Assembly: GCA_021802555.1 (NCBI GenBank)
Contig: JAJZRU010000006.1
Coordinates: forward strand, 59,249 to 123,248
From: Pseudomonadota bacterium
GTDB taxonomy: Bacteria > Pseudomonadota > Gammaproteobacteria > Burkholderiales > Thiobacillaceae
Direction of reading: 5' to 3'
DNA: 64,000 nucleotides
Part shown: positions 19,939 to 30,350 of the stretch, in pieces
Position numbering within the stretch: position 1 is the stretch's first letter
Layout: each line of letters opens with the position of its first letter
Position numbers and translations under genes: made by a program
Notes under the pieces: model-generated
Seen by the model: only the letters and a program-made list of their open reading frames with translations
Told to the model about the DNA's origin: nothing
Databases searched by the model: none

Positions 19939-21473
19939 CAACGCAGCATCTGCCAGGCTTGCAGGCCGGACAGCAGCGCCAGCAGCAGGGCGATGGCCAG
20001 GAGCAGACGGTTGCGCGCGCGAGCGAGCTTTTCCTGGCGCATGAGCAGCGCCGGCGCGGGGTGCAGGCCACGCTGCAGGCGGGCGTGGAAGAGGCGCGGC
20101 AACTGCGGCAGCAGGCTGCCCCATTGCGGCGCTTCCAGCTTGAGGTGCTTGATGAAGCTGCGCCAGCCGAGCTGCTCATTCATCCAGCGCTCCAGATAGG
20201 GCTTGCCGGTCTTCCAGAGATCCAGATCGGGGTCCAGCTGGCGCCCCAGGCCTTCGATCTGCAGCAGGGTTTTCTGCAGCAGCACCAGCTGGGGCTGGAT
20301 TTCCACATTGAAGCGCCGGCTCATGTTGAACAGGCGCAGCAGCAGATGGCCGAAGGAAATGTCCTTGAGCGGCTTGTCGAAATAGGGCTCGCAGCAGGAG
20401 CGCACGGCGGCCTCCAGTTCTTCCACGCGCGTGTCGGCCGGCACCCAGCCGGACTCGATGTGCGCTTCGGCGAAGCGCCGGTAGTCGCGCCGGAAGGCGG
20501 CCAGGAAGTTGATGGCGAGGTAGTGCTTGTCCACTTCCGAGAGCGTGCCGCAGATGCCGAAATCCACCGCCAGATACCTGCCGTGGTCGGCGCCATCGAC
20601 GCCGACGAAGATGTTGCCGGGGTGCATGTCGGCATGGAAGAAGCCGTCGCGGAACACCTGGGTGAAGAATATTTCCACGCCATGGCGGGCCAGGCGCGGG
20701 ATGTCCACCCCGGCCGCCTGGAGTTGCTCGACCTGGCTGATGGGAATGCCGTGGATGCGTTCCATGACCAGCACCGTTTCGCGGCAGAAGTCGAAATGCA
20801 CCTCCGGCACGCGCAGCAGCGCGGAGTCTTCGAAGTTGCGCCGCAGCAGCGAGGCATTGGAGGCCTCGCGCATGAGGTCCAGTTCGTCCGCCAGGGTCTT
20901 GCGGAACTCGTCCACCACTTCGCGCGGGCGCAGGCGGCGCCCGTCGGCAAAGAGCTTTTCCACCAGCAGCGCTGCGGCGTCGAGCAGCGCGAGATCGTGG
21001 CGAATGATCGCCGCAATGCCCGGGCGCAGCACCTTCACCGCCACGGGCGTGCCGTCGCCGAGTTCGGCGAAATGCACCTGGGCCACGGAGGCGGACGCGA
21101 TCGGCGCCTGCTCGAAGCCGCGGAACACCCGTTCGGGCGGGGCGCCATAGGCGCTTTGCAGCACCTGCCGCACCTGGGCGTAAGGGAAAGGGGCCACGCG
21201 GTCCTGCAGCAGCGCGAGTTCGTCGGCGATGTCGGCAGGAAGAAGATCGCGCCGGGTGGAAAGCAGTTGCCCGAATTTGACGAAAATGGGGCCCAAGGCC
21301 TGCAGCGCCAGGCGCAGGCGTTCGCCGCGCGTGCCTCTGAGCGGGCGCCAGAACAGGGAGAATTTGATGAGCCAGGCCACCCAGCGCGTGCGCACGTTGC
21401 CCAGCAGCAAGTCTTCCAGGCCGTAGCGCAAGACCACGTACTCGATGGTGAGAAGGCGGAAGAGCTTGAACAT
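19938..21473 (-). CDS. ubiB: UbiB, atypical kinase-like protein of ubiquinone synthesis
   Basis: 511 residues. UbiB belongs to the ABC1/ADCK atypical kinase family, has ATPase activity and supports ubiquinone synthesis at the membrane. The KxGQ-type motif is in [37 protein letters not shown], the catalytic [13 protein letters not shown] and DFGICGTLS follow. A hydrophobic C-terminus ([18 protein letters not shown]) is a membrane anchor. Coupled to ubiJ upstream (TGATG) and to the unknown gene downstream. Confidence 0.96.
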   Translation of the reverse strand: MFKLFRLLTIEYVVLRYGLEDLLLGNVRTRWVAWLIKFSLFWRPLRGTRGERLRLALQALGPIFVKFGQLLSTRRDLLPADIADELALLQDRVAPFPYAQVRQVLQSAYGAPPERVFRGFEQAPIASASVAQVHFAELGDGTPVAVKVLRPGIAAIIRHDLALLDAAALLVEKLFADGRRLRPREVVDEFRKTLADELDLMREASNASLLRRNFEDSALLRVPEVHFDFCRETVLVMERIHGIPISQVEQLQAAGVDIPRLARHGVEIFFTQVFRDGFFHADMHPGNIFVGVDGADHGRYLAVDFGICGTLSEVDKHYLAINFLAAFRRDYRRFAEAHIESGWVPADTRVEELEAAVRSCCEPYFDKPLKDISFGHLLLRLFNMSRRFNVEIQPQLVLLQKTLLQIEGLGRQLDPDLDLWKTGKPYLERWMNEQLGWRSFIKHLKLEAPQWGSLLPQLPRLFHARLQRGLHPAPALLMRQEKLARARNRLLLAIALLLALLSGLQAWQMLR

Positions 21474-22066
21474 CAGCGCCGCTCCAGGCGTGCCAGGCGC
21501 GCTTCCAGGCGCGCGGCATCGTCCGCCAGCCCGTCCACCTCGCGGTTGAAGCGCGCCACGTCGCGCGCGCCGGCCAGCCAGCCCGCTTCTTCCGTGGCAT
21601 AGTCCGCCACGTTCAGGAGCAGGGCCTTGGCGCCGTGCCGGGCGCCGGCGGGAAGCTGTTGCAGGAGGCGGGCCAGGCGCACCCCCGCGACCGGCCCCAG
21701 CAGCGCTGACAGATCGGCTTCCGCATCCCAGTCGAGCTGGCCGAAGACCTGGTTCACGGCGTCGAGCAATTGGGCGTCTCCGGTGGCGTCGGCGGCGCGC
21801 AGGGCGGCGCGGCCTTCCAGCGCCAGGCGCAGGAACAGCGCGGGAGGGAGCCGGATGCAGCCGGCCGGCGCTTCGTCCGCTTCCGTTTCGGCCAGCGGGG
21901 AGAAGAGTCCCGCCGCGGTGACGCGTACCTGCAGGACAGGCCCGGGCAGCTCGATGCGCAGCGTCTTGCCGGCATGGGGCGCAAGCCCCGCGGCCAGCCC
22001 CGGCTGCTGCGCCAGCAAGTGGTTGGCCGCGGTGCAGAAGGCTGCTGCCGGGAGGCTGCCGGCCAT
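21473..22066 (-). CDS. ubiJ: UbiJ, ubiquinone biosynthesis accessory factor
   Basis: 197 residues. An SCP2-like lipid-binding N-terminal domain ([56 protein letters not shown]) and a C-terminal helical coiled-coil region ([20 protein letters not shown]) match UbiJ, which with UbiK organises the soluble ubiquinone-synthesis complex and binds lipid intermediates. Position between ubiE and ubiB, with one-base TGATG overlaps on both sides, supports the assignment. Confidence 0.92.
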   Translation of the reverse strand: MAGSLPAAAFCTAANHLLAQQPGLAAGLAPHAGKTLRIELPGPVLQVRVTAAGLFSPLAETEADEAPAGCIRLPPALFLRLALEGRAALRAADATGDAQLLDAVNQVFGQLDWDAEADLSALLGPVAGVRLARLLQQLPAGARHGAKALLLNVADYATEEAGWLAGARDVARFNREVDGLADDAARLEARLARLERR

Positions 22067-22809
22067 CAGAGCTTGTAGCCTTTGTGCAGGGCGACCACGC
22101 TGGCGGCGAGATTGAGATAGCTCACGCGCGCGAGGCCCGCCGCTTCCATCATGGTTTTGAGGGTTTCCTGGTCCGGGTGCATGCGGATGGATTCCGCGAG
22201 ATAGCGGTAGCTGGCCTCATCCTTGGCCACGAGCTTGCCCATGAGCGGCAGCAGCTTGAAGGAGTAAGTGTCGTAGATGGGCGCCAACGGAGCCCACACG
22301 CGCGAGAATTCGAGTACCAGCAGACGGCCGCCGGGCTTCAGCACGCGTGTCATTTCCGCCAGAGCCTGCTCTTTGTGAGTCATGTTGCGCAGGCCGAAGG
22401 CGACGCACGCGCAGTCGAAATGGCCGTCCGGAAAAGGCAGCTTCTCGGCGTCGCACTGCACGGTGGGGGGTAGCCGGCCGAGGTTGAGCATGCGGTCGCG
22501 CCCTTCGCGCAGCATGGAGAAGTTGATGTCGGTGAGCACCACCTGGCCGGTGGGGCCGACTTCCTTGAGGAACAGCCGGGTCAAATCGGCGGTGCCGCCC
22601 GCCACGTCGAGCACGCGTTGGCCGGGACGCAGGCCCGCCTGCAGCACGGTGTAGCGTTTCCAGAGGCGATGCAGGCCGGCCGACATGAGGTCGTTCATCA
22701 AGTCGTAGCGGCTGGCCACGGAGTGGAAAACCTCGGCCACGCGCGCCGCCTTTTCGGTTTCCGGCACTTCCTGAAAGCCGAAATGGGTGGTGGATTCGCG
22801 GTTTTCCAT
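22066..22809 (-). CDS. ubiE: Ubiquinone/menaquinone methyltransferase UbiE
   Basis: 247 residues from the ATG at 22809 ([15 protein letters not shown]). SAM-dependent C-methyltransferase of ubiquinone synthesis. Signature blocks: [37 protein letters not shown] for SAM binding, [34 protein letters not shown] and the end [11 protein letters not shown]. First gene of ubiE-ubiJ-ubiB. Divergent from phoB; the 115-base space holds a Pho box facing phoB. Confidence 0.97.
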   Translation of the reverse strand: MENRESTTHFGFQEVPETEKAARVAEVFHSVASRYDLMNDLMSAGLHRLWKRYTVLQAGLRPGQRVLDVAGGTADLTRLFLKEVGPTGQVVLTDINFSMLREGRDRMLNLGRLPPTVQCDAEKLPFPDGHFDCACVAFGLRNMTHKEQALAEMTRVLKPGGRLLVLEFSRVWAPLAPIYDTYSFKLLPLMGKLVAKDEASYRYLAESIRMHPDQETLKTMMEAAGLARVSYLNLAASVVALHKGYKL

Positions 22810-22859
22810 GGCAGGGCGGCGCAAAAGCCCTTATTCTAGCCGAACGCGGCGATTGCGCC

Positions 22860-22888
22860 CTGTCACGGACTTTTCATATTGCTGTCAT
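22860..22888 (+). promoter_or_regulatory. Three-repeat Pho box upstream of phoB
   Basis: Three 7-base PhoB half-sites at exact 11-base spacing: CTGTCAC (22860-22866), TTTTCAT (22871-22877) and CTGTCAT (22882-22888), separated by 4-base spacers. The first and last match the CTGTCAT consensus at 6/7 and 7/7. TAGGAT at 22888-22893 could serve as -10. This predicts autoregulation of phoB. Confidence 0.8.
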
Positions 22889-22924
22889 AGGATGGGCGCA
22901 ATTTTCAACCAATCTGAGGTCGCC

Positions 22925-23617
22925 ATGGGTGCACAAATCCTGCTGGTGGAAGACGAGCCCGGCATACAGGAGCTGCTCAAGCTCAATCTCGGGCAGGCGG
23001 GGCATACCCTCACCGTTGCCGGCGACGCCGAGCGGGCGTTGCAGCTGCTGCAAAACGCCAACCCAGATGTCATCCTGCTCGACTGGATGCTGCCGGGGCT
23101 CTCCGGCATCGCTCTGTGCCAGCGGCTGCGCCAGGACAGCCGCTACAAGCAGACCCCCATCATCATGCTCACCGCCAAAGGCGAGGAGCGCGACAAGGTG
23201 GCGGGACTGGAGACAGGGGCCGACGACTACATCACCAAGCCCTTCTCGCCCAAGGAGCTGGTGGCGCGCATCAAGGCGGTGCTGCGCCGGCGCGCGCCGC
23301 AGATGACCGAAGACATGGTGGAGGTGGGAGGGCTCAAGCTCGACCCGGTGAGCCACCGCGTGACCGGCAACGCCCAGCCGCTCGATCTGGGGCCCACCGA
23401 GTTCCGCCTGCTGCATTTCTTCATGACCCACCCGGAGCGGGTGTTTTCGCGCTCCCAGCTGCTCGACCAGGTGTGGGGCGACGACGTATTCGTGGAAGAA
23501 CGCACCGTCGATGTCCACATCCGCCGCCTGCGCCTGGCGCTCTCTCCCACCGGCCACGAGAATCTCGTTCAGACCGTGCGCGGTTCCGGCTACCGCTTCT
23601 CGCCGGTCGCTGCATAG
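22925..23617 (+). CDS. phoB: Phosphate response regulator PhoB
   Basis: 230 residues. OmpR/PhoB-type two-component regulator. The receiver domain has the acidic pair in LLVEDEPG, the phosphorylated Asp53 in [12 protein letters not shown], and the LTAKGEE and [10 protein letters not shown] switch motifs. The winged-helix domain has [38 protein letters not shown] and [14 protein letters not shown] ending in VRGSGYRF. It activates phosphate-starvation genes. Start chosen at 22925 with GAGG upstream; upstream in-frame codons give no conserved sequence. Followed 43 bases later by phoR. Confidence 0.95.
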   Translation: MGAQILLVEDEPGIQELLKLNLGQAGHTLTVAGDAERALQLLQNANPDVILLDWMLPGLSGIALCQRLRQDSRYKQTPIIMLTAKGEERDKVAGLETGADDYITKPFSPKELVARIKAVLRRRAPQMTEDMVEVGGLKLDPVSHRVTGNAQPLDLGPTEFRLLHFFMTHPERVFSRSQLLDQVWGDDVFVEERTVDVHIRRLRLALSPTGHENLVQTVRGSGYRFSPVAA

Positions 23618-23660
23618 CCGCGCGCTATAATCCGGGCTCCCGTTACTCGAGAGCGTGGCG

Positions 23661-25016
23661 ATGGGTTTCTGGTGGCGGCCGTTGGGGGAACTGACGGCGC
23701 TGGCTTTCGCGGCGACGTTGTTCGGGCTGGCAGAGGGCACGCGCGCGGGCCTTGCGCTGCTGGGCCTGGGCCTGCTGATCCTGCTGCTGCGTCAATTCTG
23801 GTTCCAGGGGCGGCTGGCGCGCTGGCTGGAAGAGGGCACCCTGTCCGCCTCGCTGGGCCAGGCGCCCCACGCCCTGGGCATCTGGGGCGACATCTACTAT
23901 CGCTTGAACAAGCTGCTCTCCCGCCAAAGCCAGAGCAACACCGAGCTGGCCAATGCACTGGGGCAGTTCCAGCAGGCCGCCGAGGCCGTGCCCGACGGGC
24001 TCGTCATCCTCGACGAGAACGACCGCATCCAGTGGTGCAATCCGGCTTCCAATCGCTACCTGGGCCTGGACAGCGCGCGCGACCACGGCCAGTACATCAG
24101 CTATCTGATGCGCCAGGCGCCGTTCCTCGATTTTCTGCGCGAGCACGATTACGGCCGCCGCCTGGTATGCCGTTCGCCGCTCAGCCGGGAGACCGCGCTG
24201 TCCATGCAGCTGGTGCCTTATGGCGCGCAAAAGCTGCTCATGGTGCGGGACATTACGGACCTGGAGCGGGTGGATGCCATGCGCCGCGACTTCATCGCCA
24301 ATGTCTCGCACGAGATGCGCACGCCGCTCACGGTGGTGGGCGGTTTCGTGGAAACCCTGGCGGATGCCGAGGACATGGAGGCGGAGGACATGCGGCCCTA
24401 TCTGCAGCTCATGCAGAGCCACACCCAGCGCATGCAGCGCCTGATCGAGGATCTGCTGATGCTCTCGCGCCTGGAGAGCACCGACCACGAGCGTGCCGAC
24501 GAGCGCATTCCCGTCCCGGCGCTGCTGCACGAACTGGAGGGCGAGGCCGGGCAACTGAGCCGGGGGCGCCATCGCATCAGTGCGCGGATCGAGAGCGGCG
24601 CCTGGCTGGCGGGCAACAGCCAGGAAATCCACAGCGCGTTTTCCAACCTGGTGTCCAACGCCGTGCGCTATACGCCCGCCGGCGGCAGCATCACGCTGAC
24701 CTGGAAGGAGGAAGGCGGCCAAGGCGTGTTCGCGGTGACGGACACCGGGGAGGGCATCGCCCCCGAGCACCTGCCGCGCCTGACCGAGCGCTTCTACCGG
24801 GTCGACCGCAGCCGTTCGCGCGAGACCGGTGGCACGGGGCTGGGGCTAGCCATCGTCAAGCACGTGCTGACGCGCCACGACGCGCGCCTGGACATCCAGA
24901 GCGTCGTAGGCCGCGGCAGCACCTTCGCCGCCGTCTTCCCGGCGGAACGGCTGCTGGCCGCGCCGCAGGAAAACAACGTCATCCCCTTTCCGGCGGAACG
25001 CTCAGACGCTGCCTGA
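23661..25016 (+). CDS. phoR: Phosphate regulon sensor kinase PhoR
   Basis: 451 residues. Inner-membrane sensor kinase partner of PhoB. Two hydrophobic N-terminal helices (about 10-45), the PhoR-specific linker, a PAS domain (AAEAVPDGLVILDENDRIQW), then HisKA with phospho-acceptor His217 in FIANVSHEMRTPLTVVGGF. The ATPase domain shows NLVSNAVRYTPAGG, DTGEGIAPEHLPRL and GGTGLGLAIVKH. A GTG six bases earlier is an alternative start. The last 38 bases overlap the convergent HIT gene. No pst or phoU genes follow here. Confidence 0.94.
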   Translation: MGFWWRPLGELTALAFAATLFGLAEGTRAGLALLGLGLLILLLRQFWFQGRLARWLEEGTLSASLGQAPHALGIWGDIYYRLNKLLSRQSQSNTELANALGQFQQAAEAVPDGLVILDENDRIQWCNPASNRYLGLDSARDHGQYISYLMRQAPFLDFLREHDYGRRLVCRSPLSRETALSMQLVPYGAQKLLMVRDITDLERVDAMRRDFIANVSHEMRTPLTVVGGFVETLADAEDMEAEDMRPYLQLMQSHTQRMQRLIEDLLMLSRLESTDHERADERIPVPALLHELEGEAGQLSRGRHRISARIESGAWLAGNSQEIHSAFSNLVSNAVRYTPAGGSITLTWKEEGGQGVFAVTDTGEGIAPEHLPRLTERFYRVDRSRSRETGGTGLGLAIVKHVLTRHDARLDIQSVVGRGSTFAAVFPAERLLAAPQENNVIPFPAERSDAA

Positions 25017-25404
25017 GCGCCGCCGCGAGTTTTTCTTCCCACCCTTCCATGCCGTGCCGCTGCCCGGCGCGCCGGGGCGCGGCCCAGATCGCATCGGGGA
25101 AGTGCGCGTCGTCGGCGAAGCGCGGGATCACGTGCCAGTGCACATGCGGCACGACATTGCCCAGGCTGGCGAGGTTGATCTTGTCTGGCTTGAGCAAGGC
25201 GCGCAGCACCGACTCCACGGCAAGCACCACGTCCATGAGCCGGCGGCGGGATGTCGTGTCCAGGTCGCTCATTTCCTTGGCATGGGCATTGAGAATCACC
25301 CGGCAGAACGCGGGATAGTCGGCCTCGTCGGCGAGCACCACGCGGCAGAAATCGTCCTGCCACAGGATACGGCCGCCAGGGTCGGTGCACAGGGGGCAAG
25401 TCAT
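24979..25404 (-). CDS. HIT-family nucleotide hydrolase
   Basis: 141 residues. The histidine triad HVHWH (His87, 89, 91) within VPHVHWHVIPRF is the catalytic motif of this family of nucleotidyl hydrolases and transferases. The CPLC near the start resembles a zinc-binding pair seen in some members. The ATG at 25404 has a strong GGAGGA site. Its 3' end overlaps the end of phoR in convergent orientation. The substrate cannot be read from sequence. Confidence 0.9.
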   Translation of the reverse strand: MTCPLCTDPGGRILWQDDFCRVVLADEADYPAFCRVILNAHAKEMSDLDTTSRRRLMDVVLAVESVLRALLKPDKINLASLGNVVPHVHWHVIPRFADDAHFPDAIWAAPRRAGQRHGMEGWEEKLAAALRQRLSVPPERG

Positions 25405-25432
25405 GCTTCCTCCAGAAAATGCCAGAGCAAAC

Positions 25433-25459
25433 AAAAAACGCGCCGGGCGGCGCGTTTTT
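25433..25459 (-). terminator. Intrinsic terminator after the PEP-CTERM gene
   Basis: 7-bp stem ACGCGCC/GGCGCGT (25438-25444, 25449-25455) with a GGGC loop. Read on the minus strand it is followed by a run of T, and the plus strand also has a short T-run, so it may also insulate in the other direction. Confidence 0.85.
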
Positions 25460-25477
25460 GGCGAGGTTGTTGCGGCC

Positions 25478-26392
25478 TTATCCGATGGCGCGGCGGCGCA
25501 CGGCCATGCCCAGCAACCCCAGGCCGGCGAGGAGCATCGCCCACTGCGCCGGCTCCGGCACCGCCGCGACGTTGTACATCGTGTTGGAAGCGTCGGTAAG
25601 CGTAGCGCCTTGCGGCAGCACGATCTGGTTCAGCAGGCCGGTATGGGAGAAGTCGAAGGTGGTGGTGCCGCTGGTCGCGGAAAAGTTCTCGCCCGTGCCT
25701 GTTCCGAGCACTCCCAGCAGATAAAACGGCTGACTATAGGTGAAGGAGAAACTGCCCCCGAGCGTGGCATTGATGGCGGTCGTTCCGCTGCCCACGATTT
25801 GATTGAAAGTCGGGCAAATGCCTCCGAGTTGGAGTAGGCAGGCGCTCTGGGCGCCTGATGTGCCTACCAGGTAGCTTGCCACGGGCGCGATTTGCGCCGA
25901 GCCCAAATCGAGCGGCAGCGTAGGCGAACTCATGCCCAGCGCCAAGGTGACGGGGTTGACCGTGCTGGTGCCCAGAACATAAGCCGCGGCGCCGTCCGGG
26001 CCCCCCGCATTTACGGTGCCGTTGAGCGCCGCATGGAGCGTACCGGTGCCTATGCCGCTGCCCCCGGTGATGGTGATTTGGTCGTACCAAAGAGAAGCGC
26101 CCAGGGCGGCAAGAGACGTGCTGTCGCCCGCAGTGTAGCTCGCCGATGCGTGGTTGGCGCCGTAATCGGTCAAGGCCGAAGCCGAGGCGCTGCTGCCATC
26201 GTTCACGCTAACGTTGGCGCCTGCGAACGGGGTGTATTGTTGTTGGGTGATGCTCAGCCCGCTACTCGGGTTATAAGTCGCGGTGGCGGCGACGGACGCC
26301 ACGCCGTAATTCGGGGGCGCGACAGCGAGTGCCCAGGCCGGCGCGCTCAAGGCGCACAGGGCGGCTGCGGCAATAGGGTTGATTTTATTCAT
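25478..26392 (-). CDS. PEP-CTERM sorting-signal surface protein
   Basis: 304 residues. An N-terminal signal peptide is cut near AWA (about 20). The body is rich in Ser, Thr, Gly and Ala with little charge. The C-terminal tail is a textbook PEP-CTERM signal: VPEPAQWAMLLAGLGLLGMA followed by the basic VRRR. Such proteins are cut by exosortase/EpsH during export, usually in bacteria that make exopolysaccharide. No exosortase gene lies in the window. The specific role is unknown. The gene has its own terminator. Confidence 0.92.
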   Translation of the reverse strand: MNKINPIAAAALCALSAPAWALAVAPPNYGVASVAATATYNPSSGLSITQQQYTPFAGANVSVNDGSSASASALTDYGANHASASYTAGDSTSLAALGASLWYDQITITGGSGIGTGTLHAALNGTVNAGGPDGAAAYVLGTSTVNPVTLALGMSSPTLPLDLGSAQIAPVASYLVGTSGAQSACLLQLGGICPTFNQIVGSGTTAINATLGGSFSFTYSQPFYLLGVLGTGTGENFSATSGTTTFDFSHTGLLNQIVLPQGATLTDASNTMYNVAAVPEPAQWAMLLAGLGLLGMAVRRRAIG

Positions 26393-26455
26393 GGCGCTCC
26401 TCCTTATTGGTTTCGCGCCACCTTAATCTCTGTGCCGCCGCCCGTCAAGGCGCGC

Positions 26456-29400
26456 TCAGAGCAGCACTTTCTCGATGCCGCCCTGGCCGGCCTGCGCCAC
26501 GTAATCGGTCATCCAGTTCTCGCCCAGCAGCGCGCGCGCCAGTTCCACGACGATGTAGTCCGGTTCCGCATCGACGTCCTCGCGGTAGCGCGCTATGCCT
26601 TGCAGGCAGGAAGGGCAGGAGGTGAGCAGCTTGACCTTGGCGCCGGCATCGCCGCCGCGCAGGGCGGCCACACCCTTGCGCAATTCTTCTTCCTTGCGGA
26701 AGCGTACCTGGGTGGAAATATCCGGCCGCGTCACCGCCAGCGTGCCGGACTCGCCGCAGCAGCGCTCGCTGAGCTTCACGCCGCCGCCCATGAGGGCGTT
26801 GGCCACCTTCATGGGGGCGTGGGTTTTCATGGGCGTGTGGCAGGGGTCGTGGTAGAGGTACTTCACGCCGCTTGCGCCTTCCAGCTTGACGCCTTTTTCC
26901 ATGAGGTATTCGTGGATGTCCAGCAGGCGGCAGCCGGGGAAGATCTGGCCGAATTCGTACTTGAGCAGCTGATCCATGCAGGTGCCGCAGGACACGATCA
27001 CGGTCTTGATGTCCAGATAGTTGAGCGTGTTGGCGACGCGGTGGAACAGCACGCGGTTCTGCGTGGTGATGGCTTCGCCCCGGTCGGCATCGCCCGCCGC
27101 GGTCTGCGGATAGCCGCAGCACAGATAGCCGGGCGGCAGCACGGTCTGCACGCCCAGGTGGAACAGCATGGCCTGGGTGGCCAGGCCCACCTGGGAGAAC
27201 AGGCGCTCGGAGCCGCAGCCGGGAAAATAGAACACCGCCTCGGCATCCTCGGCCGCCTTGTGCGGGTCGCGGATCACCGGCACGATGCGCGGGTCTTCCA
27301 GGCCCAGGAGCGCGCGCGCCGTCTTTTTCGGCAGGCCGCCGGGCATGGGCTTGTTGATGAAATGGATGACCTGCGCACGCATCCCCGGCTTGCCCAGGGT
27401 GGCCGGCGGGTGGCGCACCTGATCCTGGATCAGCCCGAGGGTCTTGCCCAGGGCATGTCCGGCGCGCTGTGCCGCATAGCCCCATTCGATGGAGGCCTTG
27501 CGCACCAGCTTGATGGCCCGCTCGTTCTGGGTGTTGAGGAAATACTGCGCCAGCGCCTTGCCGGGGTTGAACTTTTGCTGCCCCTGTTTGCGCAGGAAAT
27601 TGCGCATGGCGATGGAGACGTCGCCGAAGTCGATGTCCACCGGGCAGGGGTTCTCGCACTTGTGGCAGATGGTGCAATGGGCGGCCACGTCGTCGAATTC
27701 GTCGAAATGCTGGAGCGAGACGCCGCGCCGGGTCTGTTCCTCGTACAGGAAGGCCTCGATCAGCAGCGAGGTGCCGAGGATCTTGTTGCGCGGCGAATAG
27801 AGCAGGTTGGCGCGCGGCACGTGGGTGCTGCACACGGGCTTGCATTTGCCGCAGCGCAGGCAGTCCTTGATGGAGTCGGCGATGCGGCCGATTTCCGACT
27901 GCTCCAGGATGAGCGACTCGGCGCCCAGCAGAGAGAAAGAGGGCGTGTAGGCGTTGCGCAGGTCGGCCCCGGGCATGAGTTTGCCGCGGTTGAAATGGCC
28001 CTGCGGATCGACCGATTGCTTGTAGGCGATGAAGGGATCGAGTTCCGCGGCGGACAGGAACTCCAGCTTGGTGAGGCCGATGCCGTGTTCGCCGGAAATG
28101 ACGCCGCCCAGTTCGACGGCCAGGTGCATGATGCGGGCCACCGCGCGGTTGGCGGCGGCCAGCATGGCGTAATCGTCGGAGTTGACCGGGATGTTGGTGT
28201 GCACGTTGCCGTCGCCGGCGTGCATGTGCAGCGCCACGAACACGCGCGCGCGCAGCACCTCGCGGTGGATGCGGTCGCTGGCTTCCAGCACGCTCTGGTA
28301 TTCGCGCCCCACGAAGATGCGCTGCAGCTCGCGGCGCACTTCGCGCTTCCACGACACGCGCAGGCTCTGGTCCTGCAGCGCCTGGAAGACCGAGGCGGTG
28401 AGCAGTTCGCCCGGCAGCGGGCCGTTGAATAGCCCAAGTTCGGCGTCCGCCAGCGGATGCTCCAGATGATCGAGCAGCCAGCGCCAGCGCCGCCGGGTCG
28501 ATTCGATGAGCTGCAGCGCGCGGCTTCTGCGCTCCTCCGTCATGGCGGGGTCGGCCACCGTGTCTTCGTCCTCGAAGAGCGGCAATTCGCCCCGCAGGAA
28601 GGTGCGCAGGGCATCCAGAAGCGCGAGCTTGTTGGCGATGGAGAGCTCGATGTTGATGCGCTCCACGCCGTCGGAGTAATCGGCCAGGCGCGGCAGCGGA
28701 ATGACCACGTCCTCGTTGATCTTGAAGGCGTTGGTGTGGGCGGCGATGGCAGCGGTGCGGGCGCGGTCGAGCCAGAATTTCTTGCGCGTCTCGGCGCTCC
28801 TGGCGACGAAGCCTTCGCCGCCGCGCCGCGCCGCCAGGGCCACGATGGCCTGCGCCACCTCTTCCACGGCGGCTTCGTCGTCGCTCACGATGTCCGCCAG
28901 CAGCACCATGCGCGGGCGCTCGTGGCGCGCCGCCTTGGTGGCATAGCCCACCGCCTTGACGTAGCGCGCATCGAGATGCTCCAGGCCCGCGAGGGCGGCG
29001 CTAGGGTGGGCATCGAGATATTCCTTCACCTCGACGATGGCGGGCACCGCCTCACGCACGCGGCCGAAGAATTCCAGGCACACCGTGCGCCCGTACCTGG
29101 GCAGACGGTGCAGGATGAAGCGCGCCGAGGTGATGAGCCCGTCGCAGCCCTCCTTCTGGATGCCGGGCAGGCCGGCGAGGAATTTGTCGGTGACGTCCTT
29201 GCCCAAACCGGTCTTGCGGAAACGGTCGCCGGGGATGGCGAGAATTTCCGCCTCGCCCTTGGGGGTCTTGCCGTCCTGCGCGTAGCGGCGGATTTCGAAG
29301 CGCGCCATGGCGACGTCGTGGATCTTGCCCAGGTTGTGGTCCAGGCGCGTCACTTCGAGCCAGTCGGCCTGCGGGGTGACCATCCGCCACGACGCCAGAT

Positions 29401-30283
29401 TGTCCAGGGCGGTGCCCCACAGCACCGCTTTCTTGCCGCCGGCGTTCATGGCGACGTTGCCGCCTATCGTGGACGCATCGGCGCTGGTGGGATCCACCGC
29501 GAACACCAGGCCGGCGGCATCCGCGGCCTCCATGACGCGGCGCGTCACCACGCCGGCGCCGCAATGGATGGTGGCCACCCCGTGCGCGAGGCCGGGCAGG
29601 CGCAGCGTTTCGATGTCCGAGAGCGCTTCCAGCTTTTCCGTGTTGATGACGGCGGCCTGCGCAATGAGCGGAATGGCGCCGCCGGTATAGCCCGTGCCGC
29701 CGCCGCGCGGGATGACCGTGAGGCCCAGCGCGCCGAGCTCGCCGACCAGGGGCGCGATTTCCGCCTCGCTGTCGGGGTTGATCACCACGAAGGGGTACTC
29801 CACGCGCCAGTCGGTGGCGTCGGTGACGTGACTCACGCGCGTCAGGCCGTCGAAGGCGATGTTCTCGCGCCGCGTGTAGCGCACCAGGCGCTTTTCCAAC
29901 TCGCGGCGCAGGCGCTGGGTCTGCGCGAAGTCGGCGGCAAAGCGATCCACCGCGGCAGTGGCGGCGGACAGCAGCCGGCTTACCCGGTCATTGCCCTGGC
30001 GGCGCTTCTCGATTTCGGCGAGGCGGTGGCGCAGGGCGGAAATGAGCGCGTCCCGGCGCTTCGGGTTGTGCAGCAGGTCGTCTTCCAGGTAGGGGTTGCG
30101 CCGCACCACCCAGATGTCGCCCAGCACTTCGAAGAGCATGCGCGCCGAGCGCCCGGTGCGGCGTTCCGCGCGCAGTTCGTTGAGCGTGCCCCAGGCTTCT
30201 TCGCCGAGCAAACGGATGACGATCTCGCGGTCGGAAAAAGAAGTGTAGTTGTAGGGGATTTCGCGCAGGCGGGGCGCGTTCAT
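26456..30283 (-). CDS. DUF3683 FAD/4Fe-4S oxidoreductase (D-lactate dehydrogenase-like)
   Basis: 1275 residues, a fusion typical of betaproteobacteria. N-terminal DUF3683 domain (about 1-90, [20 protein letters not shown]). Then a VAO-type FAD-binding domain ([32 protein letters not shown]) and an FAD-oxidase C-terminal domain to about 760 ([32 protein letters not shown]). Next come two 4Fe-4S motifs, [11 protein letters not shown] near 806 and [12 protein letters not shown] near 869, then two CCG domains (CCGYPQ near 1053, CGTCMD near 1095, CCGESG near 1173) as in GlpC/HdrB. Likely oxidises a D-2-hydroxy acid such as lactate, glycolate or 2-hydroxyglutarate and passes electrons to the quinone pool. 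Substrate not determined. Confidence 0.92.
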   Translation of the reverse strand: MNAPRLREIPYNYTSFSDREIVIRLLGEEAWGTLNELRAERRTGRSARMLFEVLGDIWVVRRNPYLEDDLLHNPKRRDALISALRHRLAEIEKRRQGNDRVSRLLSAATAAVDRFAADFAQTQRLRRELEKRLVRYTRRENIAFDGLTRVSHVTDATDWRVEYPFVVINPDSEAEIAPLVGELGALGLTVIPRGGGTGYTGGAIPLIAQAAVINTEKLEALSDIETLRLPGLAHGVATIHCGAGVVTRRVMEAADAAGLVFAVDPTSADASTIGGNVAMNAGGKKAVLWGTALDNLASWRMVTPQADWLEVTRLDHNLGKIHDVAMARFEIRRYAQDGKTPKGEAEILAIPGDRFRKTGLGKDVTDKFLAGLPGIQKEGCDGLITSARFILHRLPRYGRTVCLEFFGRVREAVPAIVEVKEYLDAHPSAALAGLEHLDARYVKAVGYATKAARHERPRMVLLADIVSDDEAAVEEVAQAIVALAARRGGEGFVARSAETRKKFWLDRARTAAIAAHTNAFKINEDVVIPLPRLADYSDGVERINIELSIANKLALLDALRTFLRGELPLFEDEDTVADPAMTEERRSRALQLIESTRRRWRWLLDHLEHPLADAELGLFNGPLPGELLTASVFQALQDQSLRVSWKREVRRELQRIFVGREYQSVLEASDRIHREVLRARVFVALHMHAGDGNVHTNIPVNSDDYAMLAAANRAVARIMHLAVELGGVISGEHGIGLTKLEFLSAAELDPFIAYKQSVDPQGHFNRGKLMPGADLRNAYTPSFSLLGAESLILEQSEIGRIADSIKDCLRCGKCKPVCSTHVPRANLLYSPRNKILGTSLLIEAFLYEEQTRRGVSLQHFDEFDDVAAHCTICHKCENPCPVDIDFGDVSIAMRNFLRKQGQQKFNPGKALAQYFLNTQNERAIKLVRKASIEWGYAAQRAGHALGKTLGLIQDQVRHPPATLGKPGMRAQVIHFINKPMPGGLPKKTARALLGLEDPRIVPVIRDPHKAAEDAEAVFYFPGCGSERLFSQVGLATQAMLFHLGVQTVLPPGYLCCGYPQTAAGDADRGEAITTQNRVLFHRVANTLNYLDIKTVIVSCGTCMDQLLKYEFGQIFPGCRLLDIHEYLMEKGVKLEGASGVKYLYHDPCHTPMKTHAPMKVANALMGGGVKLSERCCGESGTLAVTRPDISTQVRFRKEEELRKGVAALRGGDAGAKVKLLTSCPSCLQGIARYREDVDAEPDYIVVELARALLGENWMTDYVAQAGQGGIEKVLL

Positions 30284-30350
30284 GGCAGCAAGGCTTTCCT
30301 AAAAGCGCATTTTATATGAAGCTTGCGCCTCTTTCCCACGCTAGATCCGT

